Shown here in pieces: positions 26,732 to 37,789 of a stretch of 64,000 bases of DNA (the stretch's first letter is position 1; every line of letters begins with the position of its first letter). The stretch spans positions 157,704 to 221,703 of the forward strand of contig WSUB01000059.1 of NCBI GenBank assembly GCA_019633425.1, read 5' to 3'. The notes beneath the pieces are model-generated. The model saw only the letters and a list, made by a program, of their open reading frames with translations, ran no database searches and was not told the DNA's origin. Source of the DNA: Tulasnella sp. 424 (lineage: Eukaryota; Basidiomycota; Agaricomycetes; Cantharellales; Tulasnellaceae). The position numbers were made by a program, and so were the translations under genes.

Positions 26732-29036
26732 CTAGCTACAGAGACCCCTGGTCCTCTGTCTCTCATCTCGTACTGCGGCATCCCGGCAGGCAAGAGCTCG
26801 TTTCTCGCTCTCTTCCTGCCCGAGCATCCTGTAAAGCTCCACGGCCTCTTCGAAACGCTCTCTTGCTCTGGCGTAGCGTCCATGGTTGGCATGTACCAGT
26901 CCTAGGCCAAGTAACGCGTGGGCTCGGCTGAGCTTGCAGCCCAACCGCTTACTGATTTTCAGCTCTTCCTTGAAGGCTGCCATGGCCTTGCTGACCTTGC
27001 CCTGAGCGCCGAAAATCAGCCCAAGTCCGTCAACCGAGATTGCCCTTCCCCTCTCATCTCTCAACTCTGTGTACTTGTGCAGCGCTAGCTCGAAATGTTC
27101 CTGCGCTCGGGTGTAAGGCGGTAGGTCCCGGAGGCGATAGGTTGCAGCAAGCCCGAAAAGAGCATCCGCTTGAAGTGAAGGGATGCTGCAGCGACAACCC
27201 CCTTCCAACGCCGCATTGAGGTGTTTTTCGGCCTCGTCGAAACGACCTTGCAATCTTCTGAGATCTCCAAGCGCGAGGTTCCCGTAGGCCATCCCAACGG
27301 CCGAGGAAGTATTTGAATAGATGACTAGAGCCTCATTGTAGAAGCTTTCGGCCTCCTCGTACCGAGAGGCATGCCGAGAAGCGTCGCCTCGATGGATCAA
27401 AACCCCTGCAACCAGGGGGAGATCCTCCGTGCGGCGGGCCACGCTTAGAGACTCCTCCAAACGGCATATGGCGTCTTCCTGCTGGGCTTGAAAGAAGGAC
27501 AAACGCCCGAGCTGCCATAAGAGCTCAGCAGAGCGGACTTTTGACTCATCGACGCTTCCTGGAGAAGGCTGCGTTGAAGGCTACCAGTGTGACGCGCCTA
27601 AATTAGTCGCAAGACTTGTGCCGCGGGACCCGCTCGATTGGCTTACAATCCATTGCAGCTTCTCCAGAAAAGCTGCGGCGGACGGTCGTTGAAGAGGTTT
27701 GAGATTCCAACAATCATTTACCAGAGCGCACAGGTAAGCAACCTGTGTGATAACTGGACGTTGTCTTGTAGTCTGGGAAGGTTTCCGGTCATCACATTCA
27801 ATATAATGGCCCCTTCGGATCTGACTTCTGGAAAGGGATAGTCCCCGGTCATAATCTATAGGGAAATTGGAAAACGACGTAAGAACCGACACGGAGCTCT
27901 CAAGTGGGGGGATATTACATACCTCCCAACATATCCATCCCAGCGACCACACATCGCTGGATAAATCCGGCTCTTTCCCGTCGAGAAGTTCCGGAGCGGC
28001 CCAGTTAAGCGTCCACTTCGGCCCAGTCAGAATGAGATGACCATCAAAATGATCCACGACGATTAATTGGCCTTCAGGTAAGTTGGCGATTGCTGCCGGA
28101 GGCTCGGTAGATTTGGGGTCTTGCCCGTCGACTCTCATTTTAGCTCGAGCAGAGCCAAAATCCGCGATGACTGCTCGACATGAAGAGGTCACGAGGATGT
28201 TGAGCTACGGTTTGTTTGGCATATCAGCGATGGATTCTTGGGAGGTGGGGACGGAAGATAAGCCGTACCGTCTTCAGGTCACCGTGGCATATTGGTGGTT
28301 CCTGGTTGTGGAGATATTCAAGTCCGGCGGCAACATCTTGGATCTGAAATTGAAGCAGCTCCGGATGGTAAGAGAGGAGACTATCGCCAATGGTCGACTT
28401 CTTGCTCACGAGGAAGACACGCTCCGGGAGGTCCCACTGGCCATTTCTGAGAAAGTCGCGAATATTCCCGTTTTCTTCCCAGTTGAAAACCATCCAGGCA
28501 ATGCCCGCCTCAGCGTCTTCAACGAATCCAAGGAGCTTGACGATATTTGGGTGGCTAAGTCGACCAGTAATGTCGACCTCGCTCCTGAAAGACTGTATCA
28601 TGCCGGTTTAGTACTGCCGAAACGTCGTCTTAAGACTGGCGTACACTAAAAGCTCTGTCGTCAGAGTCCGCTATCCGCAGCATTTTCACAGCTACTGGGT
28701 GCTCAGAGTTGTGCCCACGGACAAGCGTGGCGCGTCGGACATCGGCAGTCCGTCCTGGCGAGTGAACATACGATTCCGTGAATCGAATGGCTGTGGAGTC
28801 CTAAATCCTCAAAGGCTCGGAGGGTAAGCCCGCCAGGCTTGTTCCTGGGGCCGCCGCCTGTCCAAAGGGACGATCACGGGATAAGCATCATCAAAGCTAG
28901 AATAAGGAGACCGCCCTACAGTAGATAGTATGCTTTCATTGGGCGCTTGAAGCGTTCTTACATTGGATATCGAGTCTGTCTCGTTATCTTGAGGAATGCA
29001 GTGGGAATGGTTTGACCCGAGTTCTTCGCTCGACAT
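26732..29036 (-). CDS. TKL-like kinase fused to TPR repeats, copy A
   Basis: The minus-strand exon chain encodes a short Asn/Ser-rich leader (start at 29036), a kinase domain and TPR repeats. Kinase landmarks in order: PVAVKMLRIA (catalytic lysine), EVDITGRLSHPNIVKLLGF (alpha-C Glu), WMVFNWEENGNIRDFL, ICHGDLKTLNILV (HxD Asp kept; Gly replaces Arg), IADFGSARA, a roughly 35-residue insert in the activation segment, WAAPELLDGKEPDLSSDVW, and CWNLKPLQRPSAAAFLEKLQ. The glycine-rich loop is poorly conserved. An intron removed in phase 0 joins LQWI to a linker and then about six TPR units of about 40 residues, such as SRYEEAESFYNEALVIYSNT and GKVSKAMAAFKEELKISKRL, stop at 26732. It is a diverged relative of the two kinase-TPR genes at 33339 and 48263. 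Substrate is unknown; the TPRs are expected to bind partner proteins. Confidence 0.8.
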
Positions 29037-29692
29037 GACTTAGAAAGTGGACTCCAGGTTGAACTGTGTGCTGGTTGTGAGTAACGTCAAGGCGGATTCA
29101 GAGGCTTTGGGCGCAAGCGCTGGATTTGCGTGTAGGAGGCGGAACGTTTAAGGGGGAGGGGGGCTGGCCAGAAATACAGGATGATCCTGCCACTACCAGC
29201 GTGAGCGAGGGAGGATAAAGCTGGTTGGAAATGCAAACTTGCTGGGCTTCCGCTTGGCATCGACTTGAAACGGGCCAGGTCGGTTTGTCCCAAGTGCTTA
29301 GGTGGGAAACAATGGCAAGCCGCATCGCGGCATCAGCGCAAGTTAAGTCCGTCGATTTCCCAGCCCACTCTTTCGTTACCTCCGTGGTGCCCTTTGTGGT
29401 TAAGGCTACCTCGCTGTTGCAAGTTAGTCATCGTTGCAAAAAAGGTACGACGTTCGAGGGCGATTATCATTCCTAGTACATCCGCAATAGTTTCCACGAA
29501 ACACCCGATCATACCTTCCAGAGCCGCAGTCAGCGACGAGGATCGGAGTTATTTTGTGTTTGGAGACCATCCATAATGCCTATTTGAATGAGCTCAAATG
29601 CGAGCTATACTACATATATTCGGCAGCACGGTCGCTATGAGAAGCGTTCCTTGACCGCAAACGAAATCCTTCGCTTGTACTATCCTACACCT
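29037..29692. other. Intergenic, no gene recognised
   Basis: Promoter of kinase-TPR copy A and 3' flank of WRAP73. Short open frames at 29087-29576 have no family features. Confidence 0.45.
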
Positions 29693-31721
29693 TTAACGCG
29701 CTTCGTCGAGATATTCATCCTCATCTTCAATGACCATGAATGCGCAACAAAAGGCCTCCTTGTCCACTAAAGCCATTCCACGCCCATCTGGGGCCCATCG
29801 TATGTCCCGCACTTCGAATTGCTCTGCGAAGGAGGAAAGAACAGGTCATTACATACGGCAAACGCAACCCCTGATGCGGACCGTTCATAACTCACTGGCC
29901 GGTACACCCACACATTCAGCGACATTCCCCACATCCCAAGTGAAGACCGCTCCGGTTCCACAACAGGCAGCTAAGAGCCCGGTCTGGGTTGGGTTCCACC
30001 GAGCTTGCAAAACGGATTTAGAATGCAATAGGACCGTGCTAAGGCGCGGTGCAAAAGGTTCGCCGTCCGGTTTTGGGAAAGAGTAGACGTGAATTGCGGT
30101 TGGTGCTTGTTCTACAACAACAACCGAATTTAGGGTTAGATCCACTGAATGGACAACATGAGGGTGACGTCTCAATACCGAATCGCGCCATTAACAAAGT
30201 TCCATCCAAGTTCCACTCCAGTTGAACCAGTCCGCTCTTCGGATGTGGTTTCGTTGCATCGACACGAATAAGTGGTACAGGCGAAGATTGATAAGCGTGT
30301 ACTCTGTCATCTAAATGCGAGAGGGGTCAGAAACAAGAAGCAGAGGAGTGAAAGGAAAGAAGCCATACAGGATAAGAATCCTTTCCCGTGGGTTGCTTCC
30401 AGCCACCTTTCAGGTTCCCTCCAAACAAACTACATTGATCGAGACATCAGGTTTTTTTCGCAGCGGATGAACACAGAAAAGGGTCGGATGACGTACAACG
30501 TTCGCAGGGACTTTCGCAGATAACTCAAACGTCATAATGGCCATCCATCCATGGCTTGTCACAATATGTATCTAGGCCGGCCAAGTCGAAGTTAGTATTG
30601 AGAATCTAGGATCTCACCCTATGTACCCACCGACCTTGTCGTCCCATCCACCAACGGCAAGAAATGCTCCAGTTGGATGCCATACAACAGCTCGAATTCC
30701 CAGTCCCAATGCTGTATCGGGTTCTGGAGGGGTGAAAGTAGCGACGACATTTCCAACTAGAGTGATGATATGTAATTTATACTGGTTATAGGTGACACAA
30801 CCGGAAAAAAAACCCCATGAGTTATCGGTCAATGGATGGTCATCGTGAGGCAAGAACTCACGTCCAAGGGCCCCTCCCATACTGCAACGTGACTCCCTGT
30901 AGGAGATATGGCGATGGAGGACAACGAGGATGTTGGTAATGGGAAGTGCTGAGCTGGTCATTGATTAGCATGGTTTGCACGGAGGTCAGAAGACAACTTA
31001 CGCGAACGAGCTTGTACTCGTCAACAGTGTCGTAGACGCCCATAGTGTCTTTCGACTTATGTCGCTCAGCTAGAAGTAGATATCGCCCATCTTTTCTGAA
31101 CGCGTATCCTGTATCGGAATAGATTCAGTCTTCGTCTACGCTCGGCGGAAGTTTTCGTGTACGGACCTCTATCTGGATGCTTAGGATACTGGATATACGT
31201 TGCGAGCCCCGTGATTAGTGACCAAATGGTCACCCTAAGCTGGGGTCCATCAAGTGAGCTAGACACCCTCCAAGAATCCAACAGAACGGACACTTACGTA
31301 CCCCCCATCCGGAAAAACACATGATACTTCGACCGTCCGGAGCCCACTCTGCACGAACTAGCCCTTCCGCACCAGTTTCGATTCTAGCCTCCCAGTCTTC
31401 ATCCCTCATCTTAAAAACACCTATCACGCCACGTTTCGCACAAGCAGCTAACATGTACTCTGAGTCTCGTGACCATGAGATATGCGATATCCAGCCATCC
31501 GAGCCCGCGTTTGACGAGGCCGGTTTGGTCGACTTGGAGGAGAAAGAGAGGATAGAGTGTGTCGCGGATGGAGACGTGTCAACGAGCCATGTTCTGGCAA
31601 TTTGGAACGAGTCGGCTCTTCGAACGATAAGTCGGTCTTCTACGGCAGTCAGGACAAACTGGGCCCCGGGGCTAAACGCGACCAGACCCGAGGTTTGTTT
31701 ATATATTTCGGTGAAGTCCAT
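29693..31721 (-). CDS. WRAP73: WD40 protein WRAP73/Wdr8, centrosome or spindle-pole anchoring factor
   Basis: Minus-strand exons give MDFTEIYKQTSGLVAFSPG, RLIVRRADSFQIARTW, ISHISWSRDSEYMLAACAKR, GVIGVFKMRDEDWEARIETG, GLVRAEWAPDGRSIMC, LRVTIWSLITGLATYIQYPK, GYAFRKDGRYLLLAERHKSK, a SHVAVWEGPLD segment, GIRAVVWHPTGAFLAVGGWD and later VLQARWNPTQTGLLAACCG. These follow human WRAP73 (WDR8) blade by blade. The protein ends after an acidic stretch EDEDEYLDEAR, with TAA at 29693-29695. In other eukaryotes Wdr8 works with a Msd1/SSX2IP partner to anchor minus-end microtubule complexes at the centrosome or spindle pole. About eight introns are needed; several borders were placed by frame and consensus only. 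Confidence 0.85.
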
Positions 31722-32825
31722 TGGGGCAGACGAGTAGCTGAAAAGTGCTCAGCCGCGCTTTCAAAAGAAATTGAGTCATGAAGAGCGGTAAGATTTACAG
31801 AGGAGAAGGTATCGAATAAACCCTTTACCTGGAAATAGTATGAAGATGTGTGGGGATCTCGCGCAATCACAACCTAGCAAAGCGGTATTCGAAATGTACA
31901 GTTGCGCCCAGAAACAACGATGAAGGAAGAAATGCGTAACGGGAGAGGTAACAGTTGCTTTGTACTTTCACCAGAGCAGTGAAGCAACTGGACTGCGTTG
32001 ACGGGCTGGAGCTGGAGCTGGAGGTTGGTTGGTGCCCTGTTTCGATGTCGACTGGATACAAATCGCCACAAACAACGCGGGACGTCTTACGCACACGCGC
32101 TGTCGGTGAAGAGTTCTCCGATCATGACATTGGAACTATATCTATGTCCTCGAGTACTTATGAATTTCAGAAGGAGCTGAGTTCGCCCATAGATGAACTA
32201 ATAGACAATCTCTTCATGGGCCACTTTCCACTCCTATGTCAACTTTCTTTCGCAATGATGTTGCATTTGTATTAGATATTACATATATGTCCCTTAGATG
32301 GCTAGTGAAGCTACATCGTGTCGCGGGAGCTTAAAAAAATGCAAATTTCCCCCATTTGACGCATGGACCCGGTTTCACCGCTGGGAGTTGCCGAACCATG
32401 CGAGCAACTCTATCCAGATCAGTTCAGGGCGGTGTTGAGATTTCCCTTGGTCTGCTCTATTCAGGTTTCCTATTTGATTCATTGAATATGGCTTCCAAAT
32501 GTTTTTTTTTTTGGGTTGGCATTGGCTTCAGTCTGGAGGAATCGGAGGCTGTAAACGCGGCACGACCGTTACGGCACGTTGCCTTACACCCCATTAGCTT
32601 CCCGACCACATTCCGTTCGTGCCGAGCTTGATATTTCTCAACTTGGCACTTCACTTGAGCTTTATACAAATTAACGAGAGGGGAACTATATTTGGCGGCT
32701 CAGGGATTGAGAGCCAGTTGAAGTAGATGTTGGTTCAGTGGCGCTAACCTGCTACTTAAGTATGGGGCCGGAGGCGGTTCCCTTGACGAGGTGGGACCGC
32801 TATTTAGGGAGTCATCGGCTCTCAG
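31722..32825. other. Intergenic, with a relic of kinase-TPR upstream sequence
   Basis: The WRAP73 promoter occupies the left end. At about 32385-32480 the sequence GCAACTCTATCCAGATCA and its flanks match the upstream regions of the two later kinase-TPR genes (about 36073-36170 and 50978-51075), including a GGTTTCCTATTTG/GGCTTCCTATTCC end. This looks like the flank of a lost or distant further unit of the tandem array. No gene is seen. Confidence 0.5.
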
Positions 32826-33338
32826 TCAGAAACCTTGGACTTGTTTGCGGGGTGATTTACGTCCACAGTCTAACCTGGGATACAGCAGGCGTTCAAAGCA
32901 GATGGAGGGAGTGAAATCGCATGGACAACAAAATGCCAAGTCAACCTTTGGCGTGCCAGGTGAGCAATCATCCTATATGAGCGTGGGAGCTCACCAACAA
33001 GACAATATCTGCGTTGATGATGTCATGATAATGATCCAGGCAATGATGGAGGACAAGGACTGGTCCAACGATGCACTGTCTCGGCCAAACCTACGTAACC
33101 GAACTTCGACGCTTTCTCGCGCCTTCAGTTGCTTACTGGTGGCACATCGTACTTCAAAGGGACGAGAGATAGCTTGTTGCCGGGCATCCCTTTTGAAAGG
33201 ATCCCTTCGTTATCGAGTTACAGGCGCTTTGGCTAATGAAACATAGTGCATGGAAGTTTAGACACAACACATACAGCAGAATTTTACTTCGACGGAAACA
33301 AAGTGTCTAGTTTAATCTCGAATAGATCCATTAACCTA
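32826..33338. repeat. Dispersed repeat copy A, left edge of duplicated unit 1
   Basis: Shares an ordered series of blocks with 46890-48262 and 55915-56160: AACCTTGGACTTGTTTG, a CGTCCAC-GTCTAACCTGGGATA block, GCATGGACAACAAA, GGCGTGCCAGG, CTCACCAACAAGACAA, GATGTCATG, GATGGAGGACAAGGAC and, near its end, CCGGGCATCCCTTT and GGCTAATGAAAC. It runs directly into the 3' flank of the kinase-TPR gene at 33339. Confidence 0.75.
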
Positions 33339-35791
33339 TCATGCGGCCTCGGCGGTACGGAGATCCGCGGCCTTCTTCAAAGCGTCGGCTGCCCTGTCGG
33401 AGAGTCCGAGTTCTCGATAGGCTTCAGAGGCCTCAGTGTAACGAGATATCGCTTCACTACGGTGGCCCTGCCTATCGTGCGTTTTAGCAAGACCATGCAG
33501 AGAGTCGGCTCTCCAGACCTTATCGCCGATGTCGGTATAAATCCGCAGGGCTTCGGAGTAGAACGAAACGGCATCGTCGTACTCCTCTCGAGATAGATGG
33601 ACCGAAGCGAGTTCCCAGAGAGCCCCGGCTCTTCCTTTTCTGTCGCCCATTTCGGTGTATATCTGGAGGGATTCGGAGTAGAACTTGATGGCCTCGCTGT
33701 ACTCCCCTCGAAGTCGATGAACTTCACCAAGACTCCTCAAAACGCCGGCTCTCCCTACGCTAAATCCCAATTCCGTGCGTATTTGGAGGGCTTCGGAGTA
33801 CAATCTGATAGCCTCGTCGTACTCCTTTCGTGACCGATGGATTTGAGCGAGGCACAAAAGAGCGTTACCTCTCCCGCCACGATCGCCGATGTCGGCGGAA
33901 ATCTGCAGGGCCTCGGAGTACGCCGTGGAGGCTTTGGTGTACTCGCCTTGGAGTCGGTGGACCTCACCGAGACCCGATAGAGCGTAGGCTCTCCATCTGT
34001 GATCGCCGATGTCCGTATAAAGCTGTAGAGCTTCGGAGTAGAAACCTGCGGCCTTGCTGTACTCGGCTTGAAACCGATGCACTTCAGCAATACCCCATAG
34101 AGCCTGAGCTTTTCGGCGGGTGTCCTTGGTGGCTGCGCAAATATCCAATGCCTTGGTGAAGCAGTCCAGCGCGTGGACGAAGTCGCTTTGCAGTCTGTAC
34201 ATTTCTCCAAGTTGAAGGAGAAGTCCAACATAGCGAGCCTGAGAGGCCTCTGGGTCTCCGGCTTCGGTACGTGCTGGAATGATCTTTGGCTGTATCGAGA
34301 GGATGTCGTGTCAACCACACCGAAACATGAATGACACCGATCCGTTACTAGCGCCGCCCACTCACCATAAAATGGAGCAATCTCAGACAACCAGCTGCCG
34401 TCGGTCGCCTTTCAGGGCTGATGCTCCAGCATTGGGCCATGAGTGAGCAAAGCGCCTGAATTAACGACATGCGGACATGGTCGGTGATGGACGGAAGGTT
34501 GCCCTGAACGACCCGACTGACTATGGCGACGTCCCTTTTGACATCGTGAAATGGAATCGTGTTGGTCATCACCTATTCCAGCGTAGGTCTATGAGTATCG
34601 ACGGTAATTGATCGTCGTGGTTCATTGTACCTCATAAGCAACCCAGCCCAGTGCCCAGATATCGCACGCAAGGGTCGGTGGGTGGTCCCACAGCAGCTCC
34701 GGAGCGGCCCAGCGAAGGGTGAACTTGGCGCCGGTGAGGGTTATTGTGTTGGTGGCGGCAGAGTACACTGCTTGGAGCGTGATGCTCTCCTCGCCCGTGG
34801 TTTGCTCCGGCCTTGGCTGCGGGTTTGGTTTCTTCGGTTCCTGGTCGAAGTCCTTGGTGCCTAGGCGACGAGCAGAGCCGAAATCCGTAATCACAGCGTT
34901 ATACTCTGAATTAACTAATATGTTGAGCTACAGGTATTCGCGATTAACCAGACCACCAAGCAGAATTTCAGGTGGGCACACCTACCGATTTAAGGTCACC
35001 ATGATATATCGGTGGGCTTTGGCCATGGAGGTATTCAACCCCTTTCGCCACGTCATTAATCTGTAGTATGACTTCTTAGTTGAGGGTCGAGGGGAAAAAA
35101 AGGCTGATCATACCAGCGAGATTCGCTCCGGAATTTCCCATTCTCCAGACGCAAGGAAGTCCCTCAAGTTCCCGTTTTGTTCCCATGGAAAGACCAACCA
35201 TATCATCTGCTTGGACGCATCTTCAACGAATCCTTCTAGCCTAACAACGTTGGGGTGCGAAAGCTCGACCACGAACTTCGATTCTCTGAGTGCCAACTGA
35301 GAGAGGAGTTAGTATTTCAATCAGGCTTTACAATCGGGGGAGAGATTCCTACGCCCAATATGCGTTCCAGATCCGCATCACGTTCTATCTTCAGCATCTT
35401 GACTGCCACAACCTGTTGGAGCAGGTGAGTCGGTCAACCATTAATTAGCTCTGCCGGCAATGTGGAGGTTGTTGCCACACAACCTTTGGCTCGGAACTTT
35501 GACCACCGGGAGGCCAAGCTAGATGTGCTTGTGAAACCGTTGCGTATCCTCCACGAAACTTGTGAGCGTCTCCAGGGAATTCGATCGAGGAAGGATCGAG
35601 TCGCCACTGGGCAAGCTTCTCGAGCTTGGCCCGCTACAAACACAAAACCCTGTCAGCGATTCGCTGCAACCACTCGTCGAGACCCGCACTGAACGCACTA
35701 GCTTGGCGCTAAGCTGGAACTCATGATGGGGATCTTGACCGGACCCGGACGCCTGAGGGTCAGCCTCGTGGGTTTCGTTTCCTTGCATCAA
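33339..35791 (-). CDS. TKL-like kinase fused to seven TPRs, copy B (duplicated unit 1)
   Basis: The kinase part reads FRGGYATVSQAHLA (loop), VVAVKMLKIERDADLERIL, ALRESKFVVELSHPNVVRLE, IYHGDLKSLNILV, ITDFGSARRLG, a roughly 45-residue activation-segment insert rich in Pro and Thr, FTLRWAAPELLWDHPP, IWALGWVAYE and QCWSISPERRPTAAGCLRLL. Lysine, Glu, HxD Asp and DFG are all present. A phase-0 intron (GTGAGT to GATACAG) joins LLHFM to PKIIPARTEAGD and seven very similar 40-residue TPRs of the pattern LGEVHRLxGEYxxAxxxYSE followed by ALQIxxDIGDxxxR, with a short capping helix to the stop at 33339. The start is placed at the ATG at 35791. The first exon is uncertain: the sequence that would be a GTGAGT donor in copy C is ATGAGT here. 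It is a recent duplicate of the gene at 48263. Confidence 0.8.
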
Positions 35792-36972
35792 ATGATGGGT
35801 GGGGTGGCGTTGATTAAGTGTATGAGACTACGGTCAGGAAGGAGCTCGCCGGAGAGGGGGACACGAGTCGATAGTTTAAAGAGGATGGGGTGGCGAGAGG
35901 GTATAAAAAGACGTCCCCTCTATCGTGCTGATCGGGATGAAGGATCGTGAGGGTAGTAGGCCTGCTGTGGAGCGTGTTTAGACCTTGTTCACAGCGAGTT
36001 CGGACAACGATAAGGTTCGGCCGCGTGAGTCAACATCTCGCACAAACAAACGGTTGCAATATAAAACGAGTTAAGTTGCCAAGCCACGCAAGCAACTCTA
36101 CCCAGATCAACTTTGGTCCGGATGGAGATTGTATTTTGATTCGCTTTCTTCTGGCTTCCTATTCCCTTTCCTGAACAACCGGGACGTTCTGACCAAACAC
36201 CGACTATTTCCCCGCGCCTACGGTTTAGGCTCACGGATGTAAGTCCCTTAGCTCCGGGGCGAGCTTAGCGAAGGTGCTCCGCCTCCGGAGCAGGGGCTTA
36301 CGCGTGAACCTACCTACGGTTGCTCAACTACCGCATGGGTACCAACACACTGGCACTTCGTCCACGACGCTTCTAAACGACAGAGAGTACCTCTTTACCG
36401 AGCGTTATTTTGAATGAAAGTTGTTAGTCAAAGCTTGGTTGGCAGCGGTCGACAATGTGATGCCCTCAGGCTGGTTTAGCTGTAACAGGCTTTCTCTGCA
36501 CAACCTCATTGACGATTACTCCATTCGCGAACTACTTCCATTTTCCACCAATCCTCACACGCCGCCTCTCCATGCCGTTCTCGGGCTGTGTCGATTTTGT
36601 TTTCAGGACTTGTAACCTCATCCTCATGCATATCTCAACTCTGGTCACCTTCCCTGACCATCCAGGCCCAAGCAGAAGAAAATAGTGCCAAGGTAAATCC
36701 GTCTAAGAAAGAGGAGAAATGAAACACACACCAAAGCCAAGCATGATGGTCAAACTATGCCTACGATTCGGCAACACTGCGACGACTCCAATGGCATTCC
36801 CTTCTCTTCATCCGGCCAAGACGGATCTCCCCGCTGAAGTCTTTATATTCCAACACGATCGCTCTCATCTTGGGATCCTTCTACCCAATCATATTGTCAA
36901 ATCAATCGCGTCGTGGTTTGATTCCATTCATCCTAGCGATAGACCCCATCGCTCTCGATCACACCTTGCAGC
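35792..36972. other. Upstream region of kinase-TPR copy B
   Basis: Homologous with about 50709-51540 upstream of copy C up to about 36733, after which the two diverge abruptly (GAAACACACACCA is the last shared run). The only large difference within the shared part is the 87-bp MITE at 36226. No gene is seen. Confidence 0.55.
36226..36312. mobile_element. 87-bp Mutator-like MITE with 9-bp target duplication
   Basis: The element begins TAGGCTCACGG and ends CGTGAACCTA, so its ends are imperfect inverted repeats (TAGGCTCACG against TAGGTTCACG, followed by GTAAG-CCC on both sides). It is flanked by exact 9-bp copies of CCTACGGTT at 36217-36225 and 36313-36321. The paralogous segment at 51118-51126 has a single CCTACGGTT and no insert, which is the empty site. 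The interior holds a further GC-rich inverted repeat (GCTCCGG-CCGGAGC). A 9-bp duplication is typical of Mutator-like elements; the superfamily is inferred. It has no coding capacity. Confidence 0.88.
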
Positions 36973-37326
36973 TTAGTTTCCTCCCCACTGTCTTCGGATT
37001 TCAATACAACTAGACGTAGAGCCCCAGGACCGAGGAATTTGAACAAGCCGATAGGAGAGGAAGTCCGTGATCCACCATGCAGGAACATTGTATCCTCGAT
37101 ATGTCCAGGCACCGCTACTGCTTCCGTTGAAGTGAATGGTTTTCGACTTGTATTCTACTCTGCGTCCCAGCGATGCCCAGTGCGTACCAACGTCCTCAGA
37201 CGTCCAAGTGTGTAATGACATATCAGCAAAAAGGTTCGCGACCTTCAGTCGAAACAACCTTGGTGGAACAGCAGCTGCTCGAGAATCTGCAAGGCAGTCT
37301 TCCTTGGAGAGGGAGGGGTCCGACAC
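36973..37326 (-). CDS. Hypothetical protein
   Basis: An open frame of 117 residues on the minus strand, rich in Trp and Tyr in its second half (WTSEDVGTHWASLGRRVEY, WTYRGYNVPAWWITDFLSYR). I do not recognise a family. It lies in the part of unit 1 that has no counterpart in unit 2, between kinase-TPR copy B and the NLR. Composition looks protein-like, but no start context or intron supports it strongly. Confidence 0.3.
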   Translation of the reverse strand: MSDPSLSKEDCLADSRAAAVPPRLFRLKVANLFADMSLHTWTSEDVGTHWASLGRRVEYKSKTIHFNGSSSGAWTYRGYNVPAWWITDFLSYRLVQIPRSWGSTSSCIEIRRQWGGN

Positions 37327-37789
37327 TAATGATACCTCGGTATGAACCGGAACTAGAGACCGTAACCTTTTCGGGAATCGTTTAAACAGAGTCTTCTGAC
37401 TATTCGGGACTACACGACGTGTGGTAGAAAGTGGAGGGAGCCGGGTGAGCCGTATCGTGCTGAAGTGTTCAGAAGGTCGTCGTCAAGCGTCCCTCGTAGC
37501 ATTTCCTATGATATCAGTCCGCGTTTTAGCCATAGTCGCGTTCCAGAACGACTCACGAGAGATAAGGGCATAAGTCCCAGTGCGTATACGCCAACCCTAC
37601 TAGTACAATTGAAGTCACTTTTGCTCACAGCATCTGGGCCAAGAATGGAAATTTCGAGTCAAAGCGGGCGTTTCCCGTGAGGCTGTGTCAGGTTCGTGAT
37701 TCGCAGCGCGGCGACCATCTTCACCACAACCACTTCCCCTCACACCATTGCTTGTCCAGCCCCGTTTCTGCCTTTCCGAATTTTCAACT

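Noticed and set aside
28083..28649. 188-residue plus-strand open frame
   Set aside because: Antisense to kinase-TPR copy A, whose kinase motifs are clear on the minus strand.
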